From contig NZ_AEPB01000008.1 in NCBI RefSeq assembly GCF_000189395.1, positions 1 through 64,000 on the forward strand: a DNA stretch of 64,000 bases. Reading direction: 5' to 3'. Under the pieces are notes generated by a model. That model made no database searches. It was not told the DNA's origin and saw only the letters and a list, made by a program, of their open reading frames with translations. The position numbers and the translations under genes were made by a program. Source of the stretch: Planococcus donghaensis MPA1U2. Lineage in GTDB: Bacteria > Bacillota > Bacilli > Bacillales_A > Planococcaceae. Every line of letters starts with the position of its first letter. Within the stretch, counting starts at the first letter, position 1. Shown piece after piece: positions 24,955-34,025 of this stretch.

Positions 24955-25694
24955 ATATTTTACGAAATGAACAAGCATATTCAAATGGAGGCGGTGCTTT
25001 TTCATTGCAGTTTCGTCGCCCCGGTTTAATCGACGGAAATTTTGAAAAAGAGGACCATGCATTTGGCCCACTTAGTCGAATAGATCACGCAAAAATCGGA
25101 CAAGGCACCAAAATTAGTATGCATGAACATATAAATGACGAGATTTTAAGTTATATGTGGCGAGGGGAAATGTTACATGAAGATTCTTCTGGCTTGAAAA
25201 AGTTTTGTTCTCCAACCAACCAAATGCTGATGGGGGCTGGGAATAGCTTTTTTCACGAGGAATCCACACCGACAGGTTCTGTTGAAATGCTTCAAATTTT
25301 TATCCGACCAGCAGAAAAAGATTTGGAACCCCGCGTTTTATTTGCGGACATGCAGTTACCAGAAATCAGTAATTGGCGTTTAATCGCGGGACCATCAGAA
25401 GTGAATGCTCCACTGGAACTTCGTCAGCAAATCGTCGTATACGATGTACACGGAAAACCAGGCGAAACCTTTACATTACCAGTTGTAACCGGTTATACAC
25501 CTTGGCTCTATGTCATGGACGGCGAAATTACCGCACATGGGGAGAGCCTGCATAAAGGTGATGCCATTTCTAGTACAGCGGAAGAGTTGACCACGATTCA
25601 GTTGGAAAAGGATACTACTATTGTATTATTCCTTGTCGACTTAAAGGCATCGATGACACTTGCAGGTAGTTTTAGTGGCGTTAAACGATTTTAA
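24951..25694 (+). CDS. pirin-family cupin protein
   Basis: 247 residues, bicupin fold. The N-terminal cupin has the metal-site cluster HAKIGQGTKISMHEHINDEILSY with its histidines and Glu, followed by WRGEMLHEDSSG, as in bacterial pirins (YhhW/YhaK type). Bacterial pirins bind Fe and some show quercetinase activity. Translationally coupled to the MarR gene and probably its regulatory target. Confidence 0.8.
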   Translation: MNILRNEQAYSNGGGAFSLQFRRPGLIDGNFEKEDHAFGPLSRIDHAKIGQGTKISMHEHINDEILSYMWRGEMLHEDSSGLKKFCSPTNQMLMGAGNSFFHEESTPTGSVEMLQIFIRPAEKDLEPRVLFADMQLPEISNWRLIAGPSEVNAPLELRQQIVVYDVHGKPGETFTLPVVTGYTPWLYVMDGEITAHGESLHKGDAISSTAEELTTIQLEKDTTIVLFLVDLKASMTLAGSFSGVKRF

Positions 25695-25819
25695 ACTGTA
25701 ATCGATTTGTCACACATGAAAGTAGGATAAGTTAATTTTTCCTATTAAATAATGTTGTTTTCAATAGCCGAATTTGATTGGAGAATAAATAAAATTATAA
25801 ATAGTTAGGATGATATGAA

Positions 25820-26374
25820 ATGGTTAAAGTAGCAGTAATTAGTGGGAGTTTACGTAAAGAAGCAGTTTCCACAAAAATCGCAAAAAATGTGGCAGAGCTA
25901 TTTCCACCGGAGTTTGAAACAGAGCTTGTAGAAATCGGCAATCTTCCTGTGTTTGATCAAGATTATGAAGAGGAAGGCAATACGCCAGAAGAATACACAA
26001 GATTCCGCAACACAATGAAAGAAGTAGACGCCGTGTTATTCGTAACCCCTGAATACAATCGTTCAATCCCATCTGCACTCAAAAATGTATTGGATGTAGG
26101 GTCTCGTCCTTATGGTGAAAGCATTTGGAATGGCAAGCCAGCTGCTATCATCAGTCAATCACCGGGGAATTTGAGTGGATTTGGTGCCAACCATCATTTG
26201 CGTCAAATCTTAACATTCTTAAACATGCCCAGCGTTCAGCAACCGGAAGTGTACCTAGCCAGTTCCTTTGACTTATTGGATGACAACGGCAAATTCAAAG
26301 AAGAAGGAACGGTCCAATTCCTGCAGTCTTTTGTTGATGTATTTATTGATTTAATCAAGAGATATCAAGCATAA
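25820..26374 (+). CDS. NADPH-dependent FMN reductase
   Basis: 184 residues, flavodoxin-like fold. ISGSLRKEAVSTKIA (residues 7-21) binds the FMN phosphate, and TPEYNRSIPSALKNVLD is the family signature. Related to azoreductase/chromate-reductase type enzymes (YieF, ArsH-like). A likely quinone, azo or flavin reductase in the MarR neighbourhood. Confidence 0.85.
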   Translation: MVKVAVISGSLRKEAVSTKIAKNVAELFPPEFETELVEIGNLPVFDQDYEEEGNTPEEYTRFRNTMKEVDAVLFVTPEYNRSIPSALKNVLDVGSRPYGESIWNGKPAAIISQSPGNLSGFGANHHLRQILTFLNMPSVQQPEVYLASSFDLLDDNGKFKEEGTVQFLQSFVDVFIDLIKRYQA

Positions 26375-26433
26375 GTTTTGGGTCAAATAGGTTTTAGGAT
26401 AAAGTAGTAATTTAGTGAAATAGGAGATCCGAA

Positions 26434-26577
26434 TTGGCGATGTCGATTCTGGTCTTTTGTTTTTGTAACAAGGTTTTTTACATTAGACCAAATATAATTT
26501 TACTAATTGGTTTATGGATTGTCATGAGGTTTTATGAGAAGAAAGCTCCTAGTAAGACGAATGCAGCTTATTGCTAA
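26434..26577 (+). CDS. possible small membrane peptide or remnant
   Basis: 47-codon frame with TTG start, GGAG 7 nt upstream, one hydrophobic segment and a basic tail. No family; coding status doubtful. The rest of 26375-26795 shows only the hairpin at 26664. Confidence 0.25.
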   Translation: MAMSILVFCFCNKVFYIRPNIILLIGLWIVMRFYEKKAPSKTNAAYC

Positions 26578-26663
26578 GTCGGTTACGATTAGCACTTTGA
26601 ATTTATTGATCTTAGTAAAAAACTGAAATTGTAGCGAATAATAGAAGTGATTAAATGTAAAGA

Positions 26664-26705
26664 GAGAAAAAGTGCTGATTTAAGCTGACTTTTTCTCCCT
26701 TTTTG
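26664..26705 (+). terminator. intrinsic terminator
   Basis: GAGAAAAAGT/ACTTTTTCTC stem then CCTTTTTG. Confidence 0.8.
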
Positions 26706-26795
26706 TTTAGGCTATATTCAAAAGACTGCACTAAAAGAAATACAAGCTAGAATTTCATCAGAAAATGGATGCTAACAGTTTTAGTAGTCTATATA

Positions 26796-27062
26796 TTAAT
26801 TTGCATGGATGTACGAATTTAGTTTGTTTTGTATCGATAAATAGTTGGTTGTAAATAATAGATATGTGCTTTGCTTCGTAACGATTACCACTCTGTCTGT
26901 TGTGCCGTAGGGCATGCCAATTCGTATAGCAGTTTTTTCTTTACCACCATACGTGTCATCAGTGGTAATTGTTACTATATCGGCTATTGGAATTTTTATC
27001 TTTGTGAATAGCCATTTAATTACAATATCAGTATCAACTTGTTTTACATATACTTCAAACAA
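26796..27062 (-). CDS. SunI/YnzG-family protein (sublancin immunity-like)
   Basis: 88 residues. The pattern FEVYVKQVDTDIVIKWLFTK, the block ITTDDTYGGKEKTAIRIGMP and TDRVVIVTK closely follow the SunI/YnzG family, whose founding member protects Bacillus subtilis against sublancin 168. An orphan here: no glycocin, ABC exporter or thiol oxidoreductase gene is nearby. Predicted beta-rich PH-like fold with an N-terminal hydrophobic strand. Confidence 0.82.
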   Translation of the reverse strand: MFEVYVKQVDTDIVIKWLFTKIKIPIADIVTITTDDTYGGKEKTAIRIGMPYGTTDRVVIVTKQSTYLLFTTNYLSIQNKLNSYIHAN

Positions 27063-27322
27063 AATATCCCTCCTTTATACTAATTAACTTATTTTAACAT
27101 GTTTAGAACTATTACACCTCGCTGTGCCTATTCAACAGATATGAATAACTAATTTACAACACAAGTTTATACATCATTAATTGACTTTAAAAAAAACGAG
27201 AAGTGAGATTTCTATCCCATTAGTCTTGAGAACATATCCGTATGCAAATTTTTTTATAAAATAGAACTCTTTAAATCTATCTGATTCATATTATGTAAAT
27301 AGGAAGTAATAGAGTAAGTTAT
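27063..27322. other. intergenic, no gene seen
   Basis: AT-rich region between the divergent SunI-like gene and the mer promoter. Confidence 0.4.
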
Positions 27323-27354
27323 TTGACTATGTACCATAGTACATAGTTTATACT
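27323..27354 (+). promoter_or_regulatory. MerR-type promoter/operator of merRA
   Basis: TTGACT (27323-27328) and TATACT (27349-27354) are 20 bp apart, or 19 bp to TTATAC: the over-long spacer typical of MerR-activated promoters. The spacer holds the near-perfect dyad ACTATGTAC-CAT-AGTACATAGT. Confidence 0.9.
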
Positions 27355-27363
27355 TTTTATGAG

Positions 27364-27774
27364 GTGAACAAAATGAGCTATCGAATCAGTGAGTTGGCAG
27401 CTTTATGCCACGTAAATAAGGAAACCATCAGGTACTATGAGCGAAAAGAGTTATTGGAAAAACCAATAAAAAACAACTCAGGATATCGTATATATTCTGA
27501 AGAAACGGTCAAACGGGTGGGATTTATTCGGAGACTGCAAGAATTGGGTTTTTCGTTGAATGAGATTTATAAATTATTAGGGATCGTGGACAAAGACGAT
27601 ATACGCTGTGAAAATATGTTCACTTTTGTGTCCGAAAAAGAATTGGAAGTCCAAAAGCAGATTGAAGATTTAAAGCGCGTAGAACGAATGTTAGGTGAGT
27701 TGAAAGATCGGTGTCCAGATAAAAAAGAGTTACATGAATGCTCAATTATCGATGTATTGATGAAGGAGGAATAG
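27364..27774 (+). CDS. merR: Hg(II)-responsive MerR regulator
   Basis: 136 residues. Winged-helix HTH at 5-75 (VNKETIRYYERKELL, then NSGYRIYSEE), dimer helix after 80, and the three Hg(II)-ligand cysteines in RCENMF, DRCPDKK and HECSII, the spacing of MerR proteins. First gene of the operon and under the same promoter as merA, the usual Gram-positive arrangement. Bends promoter DNA and activates when it binds Hg2+. Confidence 0.9.
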   Translation: MNKMSYRISELAALCHVNKETIRYYERKELLEKPIKNNSGYRIYSEETVKRVGFIRRLQELGFSLNEIYKLLGIVDKDDIRCENMFTFVSEKELEVQKQIEDLKRVERMLGELKDRCPDKKELHECSIIDVLMKEE

Positions 27775-27777
27775 AGT

Positions 27778-29418
27778 ATGAAAAAGTATCGCGTAGAAAT
27801 TCAAGGGATGACGTGCACAGGATGTGAAAGACATCTAGCAAGTGCACTTGAAGAAATTGGCGCAAAAAAAGTTCAAGCAGACTTCCAAAAAGGAGAAGTT
27901 ATTTTTGAATTACCAAAAGAGATCACGATTGAAAAAGCAAAAAGTACAATAGAAGAAACGAAATATCAGCCGGGCAAAGCAGAAGAGTTAAGATTCGAAG
28001 ATGTCGTTTATACGGAAATAGAAAGCGAGTATGACTACATTGTTATCGGTTCTGGGGGTGCTGCCTTTTCTTCTGCCATCGAAGCAGTAAAAAACAATGC
28101 CAAAGTAGCGATGATTGAACGGGGAACTGTAGGTGGTACGTGTGTGAATATTGGTTGTGTGCCTTCTAAAACCTTAATGCGTGCCGGAGAAATCAACCAT
28201 TTGGCTAAAAATAATCCGTATATCGGGCTGCATACCTCTGCGGATAAAGTAGATTTAGCTCGTTTGGTCAATCAAAAAGATGAATTAGTGACAGATCTTC
28301 GAAACAAAAAATATGTTGATTTGATTGATGACTACGGATTTGAGTTAATCAAAGGGGAAGCCAAATTTTTAAATGAGCATACGATTGAAGTGAATGGGAA
28401 GAAGTTAACGGCAAACCGCTTTTTAATCGCCACAGGGGCAGCTCCTGCAATTCCAGCGATTACAGGGTTAGACAAAGTGAATTACTTGACCAGCACAACT
28501 TTACTAGAGTTAAAGAAAGTGCCAAAGCGCTTAACCATTATTGGCTCAGGCTATATTGGCGTTGAGTTAGGTCAGTTATTTCACCATCTCGGTGCTGAAG
28601 TCACATTAATTCAAAGAGGGGCGCATTTGTTTAAAGAATACGATCCAGAAATTTCAGAAGCTGTTACAAAAGCTTTAAGCGAGCAAGGCATGCGGTTAAT
28701 CACAGGTGCCACGTACGAAAAAATTGAACAGGATGAAAAAGTGAAAAAGGTTCACATTCAAGTTGACGGTCAGCACAAAATCATTGAATCGGATCAATTG
28801 CTCATTGCAACGGGCCGAAAGCCTAATACAGCAAGTTTAAATCTACAAGCTGCAAGTGTCGAAACAGGAACTCTTGGAGAAGTTCGAATTGATGATTATG
28901 CTAAAACGACAAATGACCGAATTTATGCAGCCGGAGACGTTACGCTTGGTCCTCAATTTGTTTATGTGGCAGCTCATCAAGGGAAAATAGCCGCACGAAA
29001 TGCGGTAGGTGGGCAGAATGAAAAATTGGATTTGGCTATTGTGCCGGGTGTGACGTTTACAGCACCAGCAATTGCTACAGTTGGGCTGACAGAGAAGCAG
29101 GCAATAGAACAAGGCTATCATGTTATGACATCGGTCCTGCCATTGGAAGCTGTTCCACGAGCGTTAGTGAATCGAGAAACAACTGGAGTTTTCAAACTGG
29201 TGGCGGATGTGAATACTCGCAAGTTGTTGGGAGGACATATCGTCGCAGATAATGCAGGCGACGTCATTTATGCATTGACACTTGCTGTGAAATTCGGTTT
29301 AACGATCGAGGATATTAGCGATACCCTTGCACCTTATTTAACGATGTCAGAAGGTGTGAAGTTGGCTGCTCTCACATTCGACAAAGATGTATCACAACTT
29401 TCCTGCTGTGCCGGCTAA
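27778..29418 (+). CDS. merA: mercuric reductase
   Basis: 546 residues. An N-terminal heavy-metal-associated domain has GMTCTGC (Cys13, Cys16). The FAD-binding pyridine-nucleotide disulfide oxidoreductase core starts near 84 ([12 protein letters not shown]). The redox pair is GTCVNIGC (Cys122, Cys127), and the C-terminal vicinal pair CC is at 543-544. All catalytic cysteines are present. Reduces Hg2+ to Hg0 with NADPH in the cytoplasm. It starts 3 nt after merR. No merB lyase or mer transport gene follows. Confidence 0.95.
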   Translation: MKKYRVEIQGMTCTGCERHLASALEEIGAKKVQADFQKGEVIFELPKEITIEKAKSTIEETKYQPGKAEELRFEDVVYTEIESEYDYIVIGSGGAAFSSAIEAVKNNAKVAMIERGTVGGTCVNIGCVPSKTLMRAGEINHLAKNNPYIGLHTSADKVDLARLVNQKDELVTDLRNKKYVDLIDDYGFELIKGEAKFLNEHTIEVNGKKLTANRFLIATGAAPAIPAITGLDKVNYLTSTTLLELKKVPKRLTIIGSGYIGVELGQLFHHLGAEVTLIQRGAHLFKEYDPEISEAVTKALSEQGMRLITGATYEKIEQDEKVKKVHIQVDGQHKIIESDQLLIATGRKPNTASLNLQAASVETGTLGEVRIDDYAKTTNDRIYAAGDVTLGPQFVYVAAHQGKIAARNAVGGQNEKLDLAIVPGVTFTAPAIATVGLTEKQAIEQGYHVMTSVLPLEAVPRALVNRETTGVFKLVADVNTRKLLGGHIVADNAGDVIYALTLAVKFGLTIEDISDTLAPYLTMSEGVKLAALTFDKDVSQLSCCAG

Positions 29419-29495
29419 GGCGAAAGCAGACAACCAACGACAATTTCCCCTATCACAATCTGAAGATGCGATTTTGATGTGAAATAATCAGAAAA

Positions 29496-29529
29496 AGAAG
29501 AGCTTATTACAAAAGCTCTTCTTTTTTTA
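29496..29529 (+). terminator. terminator of merRA
   Basis: AGAAGAGCTT/AAGCTCTTCT plus T7. Confidence 0.92.
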
Positions 29530-29713
29530 TAGGTTATGTAAGTGTTTTTTGGTAGTTATGATGAGCTGAATTCAGTTGTTTCATCCCAAACAGGATAAAA
29601 AAAGGGCAAAAGCCCTTCATGCTGTACCGAAAGAGGCGGGGGCAAAGGACTTTTTAGAAATTGTATTGGTGTTAGTAATGTGTATCTCATCTTTTTTAGA
29701 CACAAAGAAAAAA

Positions 29714-30394
29714 TTATTCCATCAGTATTTTCTTTATCTCATCAGCTTTTATAGAATAGCCAAGCAACATTTTCTTCATAAGCCCTTCTTTTTTTAACTT
29801 GCTCATCAAAAGAGAAATTGTTTCTCGTGAAGAGCCAACCATTGTAGCAATATCTTCGTGGGTAAATTTCATGTTGATCGATTGCCATTCCTTGTTTCGT
29901 GTCCCATTTTTTTCACTCATTTTTAGCAACAAGAAAAGCGTGCGATAGCGTACGTCGCCAAGAGCGATTTTTTCGCTAAGGTCATAAGTTTCCTTCAGGC
30001 GATACGATAAAATTTGAATAAGTTTGAGTGATACATCTGGTGTTGTTCGAATAAAAGATTCGAATTTCCCCTTATCCATTGTGCATACGTGACAGTCGGT
30101 CATTGCCTCTGCAAAGGTTTGTTTATCCGTCAGCATGAAAGATTCAGTTTCCCCGAAAACATTGCCATCGACAAGAATATCGGTAGTAAATTGCTTTCCT
30201 TGAGGAGTCATTCGATATAGGCGAACTTGTCCTTTTTTCAGAAAGAACAGCACATCCAAAGGTTGTTCCGGAATCATAATTTGCGTTCCTTTTTTCATTG
30301 GTATCATTGTACTGTTTTGATCGATTAAATCCATGTCTTCCTTTGGCAACTCATCAAAAAGATTGATATGTGAAAGGAGTGTTAGTTTATCCAT
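29714..30394 (-). CDS. Crp/Fnr-family transcriptional regulator
   Basis: 226 residues. Cyclic-nucleotide-binding-like beta roll at about 15-125 (IPEQPLDVLFFLKKGQVRLYR, then GNVFGETESF), dimer helix, and Crp HTH near 165-220 (FTHEDIATMVGSSRETISLLMSKLKKEG). No N-terminal iron-sulfur cysteine cluster; it has a CHVC pair in the beta roll (about residues 105-108), so O2 or redox sensing is possible but unproven. Divergent from a broken thioredoxin gene. Confidence 0.85.
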   Translation of the reverse strand: MDKLTLLSHINLFDELPKEDMDLIDQNSTMIPMKKGTQIMIPEQPLDVLFFLKKGQVRLYRMTPQGKQFTTDILVDGNVFGETESFMLTDKQTFAEAMTDCHVCTMDKGKFESFIRTTPDVSLKLIQILSYRLKETYDLSEKIALGDVRYRTLFLLLKMSEKNGTRNKEWQSINMKFTHEDIATMVGSSRETISLLMSKLKKEGLMKKMLLGYSIKADEIKKILME

Positions 30395-30612
30395 AATTAA
30401 AATCTCCTCTTCTCCTCTAATAATCTGTTAAGTAAGGACATTATAGTTGTTGTATTAAGTATACTTGATTAATCTAAAAATACTGTAAGGTATATTACAA
30501 ATTGAAATAACAAGCAGTTATTTTGCATAACGTAACCTAGCTCACATTTTTATTTTCAAATACCTATTATGCTACGTACATAAAGTAAATATCAATTAGA
30601 GGAGTGGTTTCA

Positions 30613-30940
30613 ATGTTTGAAAATATTTTATCAGAAGACCAATATAAAAATGTTATCAGCCAGGAGCAGCCTGTTTTAGTTAAATTTTATGCTGAATGGT
30701 GTCCAGATTGTAAGAGAATGGACATGTTTATAGGGGAAGTTTTGTCGGAATTTCAAAAATATCTCTTCGTATTCAATCGATAAAGATCAATTTGAAGAGC
30801 TTGCGAACAAAGAAGATGTAATGGGTATACCAAGCCTGCTTGTTTTTCAAAATAATCATAAATTAGGTCATCTTCACAGCGCGAATGCTAAAACCCCTGA
30901 TCAAGTAAGTGAATTTCTTGGGCAATTCTTTAAGAACTAA
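30613..30940 (+). pseudogene. thioredoxin-family protein, frameshifted
   Basis: The first frame carries the thioredoxin active site FYAEWCPDCKRM and stops near 30783. A shifted frame continues with DKDQFEELANKEDVMGIPSLLVFQNN, containing the cis-Pro IPS segment, to TAA at 30940. Joined, it would be about 108 residues. The break is not in a homopolymer. AGAGGAGTGG precedes the ATG. Confidence 0.8.
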
Positions 30941-30962
30941 AAATGGTCATAATTATGTAAAT

Positions 30963-31003
30963 AGAAGGATTGAGTATCGGAAATCGGTATTTAATCCTTT
31001 TTA
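30963..31003 (+). terminator. intrinsic terminator
   Basis: AAGGATTGAGTATCG pairs imperfectly with CGGTATTTAATCCTT, followed by TTTTA. Confidence 0.75.
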
Positions 31004-31117
31004 TTTTGACCTATTAAATGCTTCAAAATGTTGTGTAGCTTACATTTTTTAAATGAATATTCTGATAAATTCAATGAGAGATATATATGCAGTAAGGAGA
31101 TGTTGCGGAGGCAAGAA

Positions 31118-31861
31118 ATGAAAGTTCATGAGCAATCAAATGATTTTGAGAGGACTGATGAGAAGATGACTTTAGAAGAACAACAAGATTCAATTCTACC
31201 GGTAGGAAAAATGGAAATTAATCGCGAAAATACGGCATTAGTTATTGTTGATCCTCAAAATGATTTTTTACGCGACGATGGTGTAGCGTGGGAATTAGTG
31301 AAGGAAAGTGTGGAGGCTAATCAGACAATCCAGAATCTGGAGCTATTATTGAAAGCCGGGGAAAAGAATAACTTGAAGCTTTTCATATCCCCGCATTACT
31401 ACTATCCTACGGATGGTGACTGGCAATTTGGTGGACCGCTAGAGAACATGATGCATAAAGGCGGAATGTTCAAAAGGGAAGATCCTCTATCCTTGGAAGG
31501 GTTTGAAGGGTCGGGAGCTGACTTTCTGGAAAGCTTGAAACCATTTATAAAAAAACCTGAAACCATTGTGGCAAGTCCGCATAAAGTCTATGGTCCACAA
31601 AATACGGATTTGGTTCTGCAATTGCGAAAACATGGGATCAGCCGTTTGATTCTTGCAGGAATGTCTGCAAACCTTTGCATCGAATCACACCTTCGCGACT
31701 TATTGGAGCAAGGATTTGAAGTGGCCGTCGTATCGGATGCAACCGCAGCGGCAATTCTCCCTGGACTTAACGGAGAGCAAGCAGCAAAAGTCAATGTCCG
31801 CATGATCGCCAATGCCATGTGGACGACAGAGGAAACTATAAAACGATTGGAGGGGGAGTAA
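31118..31861 (+). CDS. isochorismatase-family cysteine hydrolase
   Basis: 247 residues from ATG 31118 (GGAGG 6 nt upstream). The catalytic triad is readable: Asp45 in VDPQNDF, Lys156 in SPHKVYG and nucleophile Cys187 in SANLCIESH. Family members hydrolyse isochorismate, nicotinamide or other amides; the long HYYYPTDGDWQFGGPLENMM insert resembles the plant-inducible/biuret-type branch rather than entB. Coupled with the flavodoxin-like gene 4 nt downstream. Confidence 0.82.
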   Translation: MKVHEQSNDFERTDEKMTLEEQQDSILPVGKMEINRENTALVIVDPQNDFLRDDGVAWELVKESVEANQTIQNLELLLKAGEKNNLKLFISPHYYYPTDGDWQFGGPLENMMHKGGMFKREDPLSLEGFEGSGADFLESLKPFIKKPETIVASPHKVYGPQNTDLVLQLRKHGISRLILAGMSANLCIESHLRDLLEQGFEVAVVSDATAAAILPGLNGEQAAKVNVRMIANAMWTTEETIKRLEGE

Positions 31862-31865
31862 TTAT

Positions 31866-32489
31866 ATGCAACCACTAAAAGCTCTATTTTTAAATACTTC
31901 ATTAAAGAGTTCGGAAGAACCGTCTCATACCGAAGTTTTTATGAACGATGTCCAAGTTCACTACAATAAATTAGGTGTCGAATCCGAAATTGTTCGACTG
32001 GCTGATTACAAAATCGCCCTTGGTGTGCAGGAAGATATGGGTGGAGAAGATGAGTGGCCGAAAATCTTTGAAAAGGTAAAAGCGGCCGACATTCTCATTA
32101 TCGGCACGCCCCTATGGCTTGGAGAAAAAAGTTCGTTAGCTACCCAAACCATTGAACGGCTTTACGGCAGCAGCGGTAAAACTAACGATAAAGGACAAGC
32201 AGTTTTCTACAATAAAGTCGGAGCAACAGTCATTACTGGCAATGAAGATGGCGCAAAACATGCTGCAGCTTCTCTTTTATACGGATTATCGCACATCGGA
32301 TTTCTAGTTCCACCGAATGTCGATGCTTACTGGGTAGGAGAAGCTGGTCCGGGTAAATCGTATATGGATGCAGGGAGAGATAATGAATTTTCGAAAAAGG
32401 CTATTAGAAGACTCGCCTATAATACCTACCATCTTGCGGGCATGCTGAAAAACACACCTATCCCGGCAGAGGGAAATACGTTAGCCTAA
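31866..32489 (+). CDS. flavodoxin-family NAD(P)H oxidoreductase
   Basis: 207 residues, FMN-binding flavodoxin-like fold. LFLNTSLKSSEEPSHTE is the phosphate-binding loop region, GTPLWLGEKSSLATQTIERL the second FMN loop, and VITGNEDGAKHAA the third. Typical NADPH-dependent FMN reductase-like length. In an operon with the isochorismatase-like hydrolase. Confidence 0.8.
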   Translation: MQPLKALFLNTSLKSSEEPSHTEVFMNDVQVHYNKLGVESEIVRLADYKIALGVQEDMGGEDEWPKIFEKVKAADILIIGTPLWLGEKSSLATQTIERLYGSSGKTNDKGQAVFYNKVGATVITGNEDGAKHAAASLLYGLSHIGFLVPPNVDAYWVGEAGPGKSYMDAGRDNEFSKKAIRRLAYNTYHLAGMLKNTPIPAEGNTLA

Positions 32490-32568
32490 GATAAAACTAC
32501 GTCTCTGTTCATAATAAAATAGGATGAAGCATGCATTTTATATAGGCGATGAAAAAAATAGACTTTTA

Positions 32569-32602
32569 AAAAGAGCTTAAAGAATTTCTTTAAGCTCTTT
32601 TC
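32569..32602 (+). terminator. intrinsic terminator
   Basis: AAAAGAGCTTAAAGA/TCTTTAAGCTCTTTT. Confidence 0.88.
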
Positions 32603-32749
32603 GATTGAAATAACACATGTTTTGAAGGCTAATCTACAAAATAAAGCAATCATTTTCATATATGAGAAGTCGTTGTAAGCCACCTTACATATTTGTGTGG
32701 AAGTTGCTGTTAAAGTAAAAAAGAATTAGAAATAAGGAGGAAATTCAAC

Positions 32750-33190
32750 ATGGCAAACACAGTAACATTTCAAGCAACAGGTACATCAAGTAAAATGAAA
32801 ACAGAGCTCAAAATGGGAAATCACGGAATGATAATTGATGAGCCACCAAGCATGGGTGGTACTGATACAGGACCTGATCCACTTTCAACTCTTCTTGCAG
32901 CATTAGCTGGATGTGAAAATGTAATAGCAAATTTAGTCGCAAAAGAAATGAAATTTGATTTGCAAGGAATCGAGTTTGATGTAAAAGGTGACTTAGATCC
33001 TCGCGGTCTTATGGGGAAAGCGGATGTTCAGCCTTATTTTAATCAAGTTTATGTATATGCAAAAGTAACAACAGATGAGACAGTTGAACGTATCCAAGAA
33101 CTAAAAGAAAAAACGGATGCTCGTTGCCCTGTTTTCACTACATTTGAAGCAGCAGGAATCCCGATCGAAGCAAACTGGGAAAAAGCATAA
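32750..33190 (+). CDS. OsmC-family peroxidase-like protein
   Basis: 146 residues. The two conserved cysteines are Cys55 (LAGCENV) and Cys126 (DARCPVF), as expected for OsmC/Ohr proteins that reduce organic hydroperoxides. YhfA-like group by the DPLSTLLAALAGC block. AAGGAGG precedes the ATG. Monocistronic with its own terminator. Confidence 0.85.
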   Translation: MANTVTFQATGTSSKMKTELKMGNHGMIIDEPPSMGGTDTGPDPLSTLLAALAGCENVIANLVAKEMKFDLQGIEFDVKGDLDPRGLMGKADVQPYFNQVYVYAKVTTDETVERIQELKEKTDARCPVFTTFEAAGIPIEANWEKA

Positions 33191-33200
33191 AGAATATCAA

Positions 33201-33236
33201 GAAGAAGCTGATTTTTTTCAGCTTCTTTTTTTAATA
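33201..33236 (+). terminator. intrinsic terminator
   Basis: GAAGCTGA/TCAGCTTC then T7. Confidence 0.88.
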
Positions 33237-33262
33237 TTATTTCATTATTGCTGTTAACATAC

Positions 33263-33877
33263 TTATTTTGAGTACAACTGGTACAAAATGTACAACGCCA
33301 TCATCCAAATAATCAATGCGGATAGTTGATTAACTCTTTTCAAGAGTCTACCACTGGTATCGATTTGACCAATTTTTCTTCCAGCAATGGCCAATGAAAA
33401 GAACCAAATCCATGAAACGCCAATAACCGCTGCAGTAAATATCCATTTATCTACCCCTATATAGACGAGTGAACTTGTCCCTATTACACCGACGATATCC
33501 ATAATGGCATGTGGATTTAGTATAGAAACAGACGCTGCAAATATAATTTGTCGTTTAGCAGTTAATGGACTGGATTGGGTATTCGAACGGATTTCTGGAT
33601 TCGTTTTCCACATCACCCTTCCCATATAAGACAGAAACACAAAGCCCCCTAAAAACAAACTTGTTTTTAACCACTCAAAACTGAAGACTACAATCGAAAC
33701 GCCGGTAACAGCTAAATAAATGAGTAATGTATCACAAAAGGCGGCCGTTATGACTGATGGAAAGGCAGAAGAGAGTTTTCGGTGGGTGGCTCCTTGATTG
33801 AATATAAATACGTTTTGAACACCTAGGGGCAATATGAGTCCAAGCGCTAATAAAAATCCATGAAGTAATGGTTCCAA
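33263..33877 (-). CDS. LysE/ArgO-family amino-acid exporter
   Basis: 204 residues with six membrane segments. The N-terminal GLILPLGVQNVFIFNQG and the central motif SILNPHAIMDIVGVIG are the family signatures. Predicted export of basic amino acids across the membrane, as in ArgO/LysE; the substrate is inferred. GGAGGAAC precedes the ATG. Confidence 0.86.
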   Translation of the reverse strand: MEPLLHGFLLALGLILPLGVQNVFIFNQGATHRKLSSAFPSVITAAFCDTLLIYLAVTGVSIVVFSFEWLKTSLFLGGFVFLSYMGRVMWKTNPEIRSNTQSSPLTAKRQIIFAASVSILNPHAIMDIVGVIGTSSLVYIGVDKWIFTAAVIGVSWIWFFSLAIAGRKIGQIDTSGRLLKRVNQLSALIIWMMALYILYQLYSK

Positions 33878-33961
33878 GATTGTTCCTCCTAACGTCTACT
33901 TGTTTAGTATAGAGAAAGATGAGCGTGTTGAGCTATTAAAATAGAGTACAGAAATTTAAAT

Positions 33962-34007
33962 AAGACCCACAGCGAAAGTCTAAAAACGACTTTACTGTGG
34001 GTCTTTG
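33962..34007 (-). terminator. intrinsic terminator
   Basis: AAGACCCACAG/CTGTGGGTCTT stem with additional inner pairing. It lies between the LysE gene and the nucleotidase gene. Confidence 0.75.
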
Positions 34008-34025
34008 TAGTTTAAAGAAGTAGGA

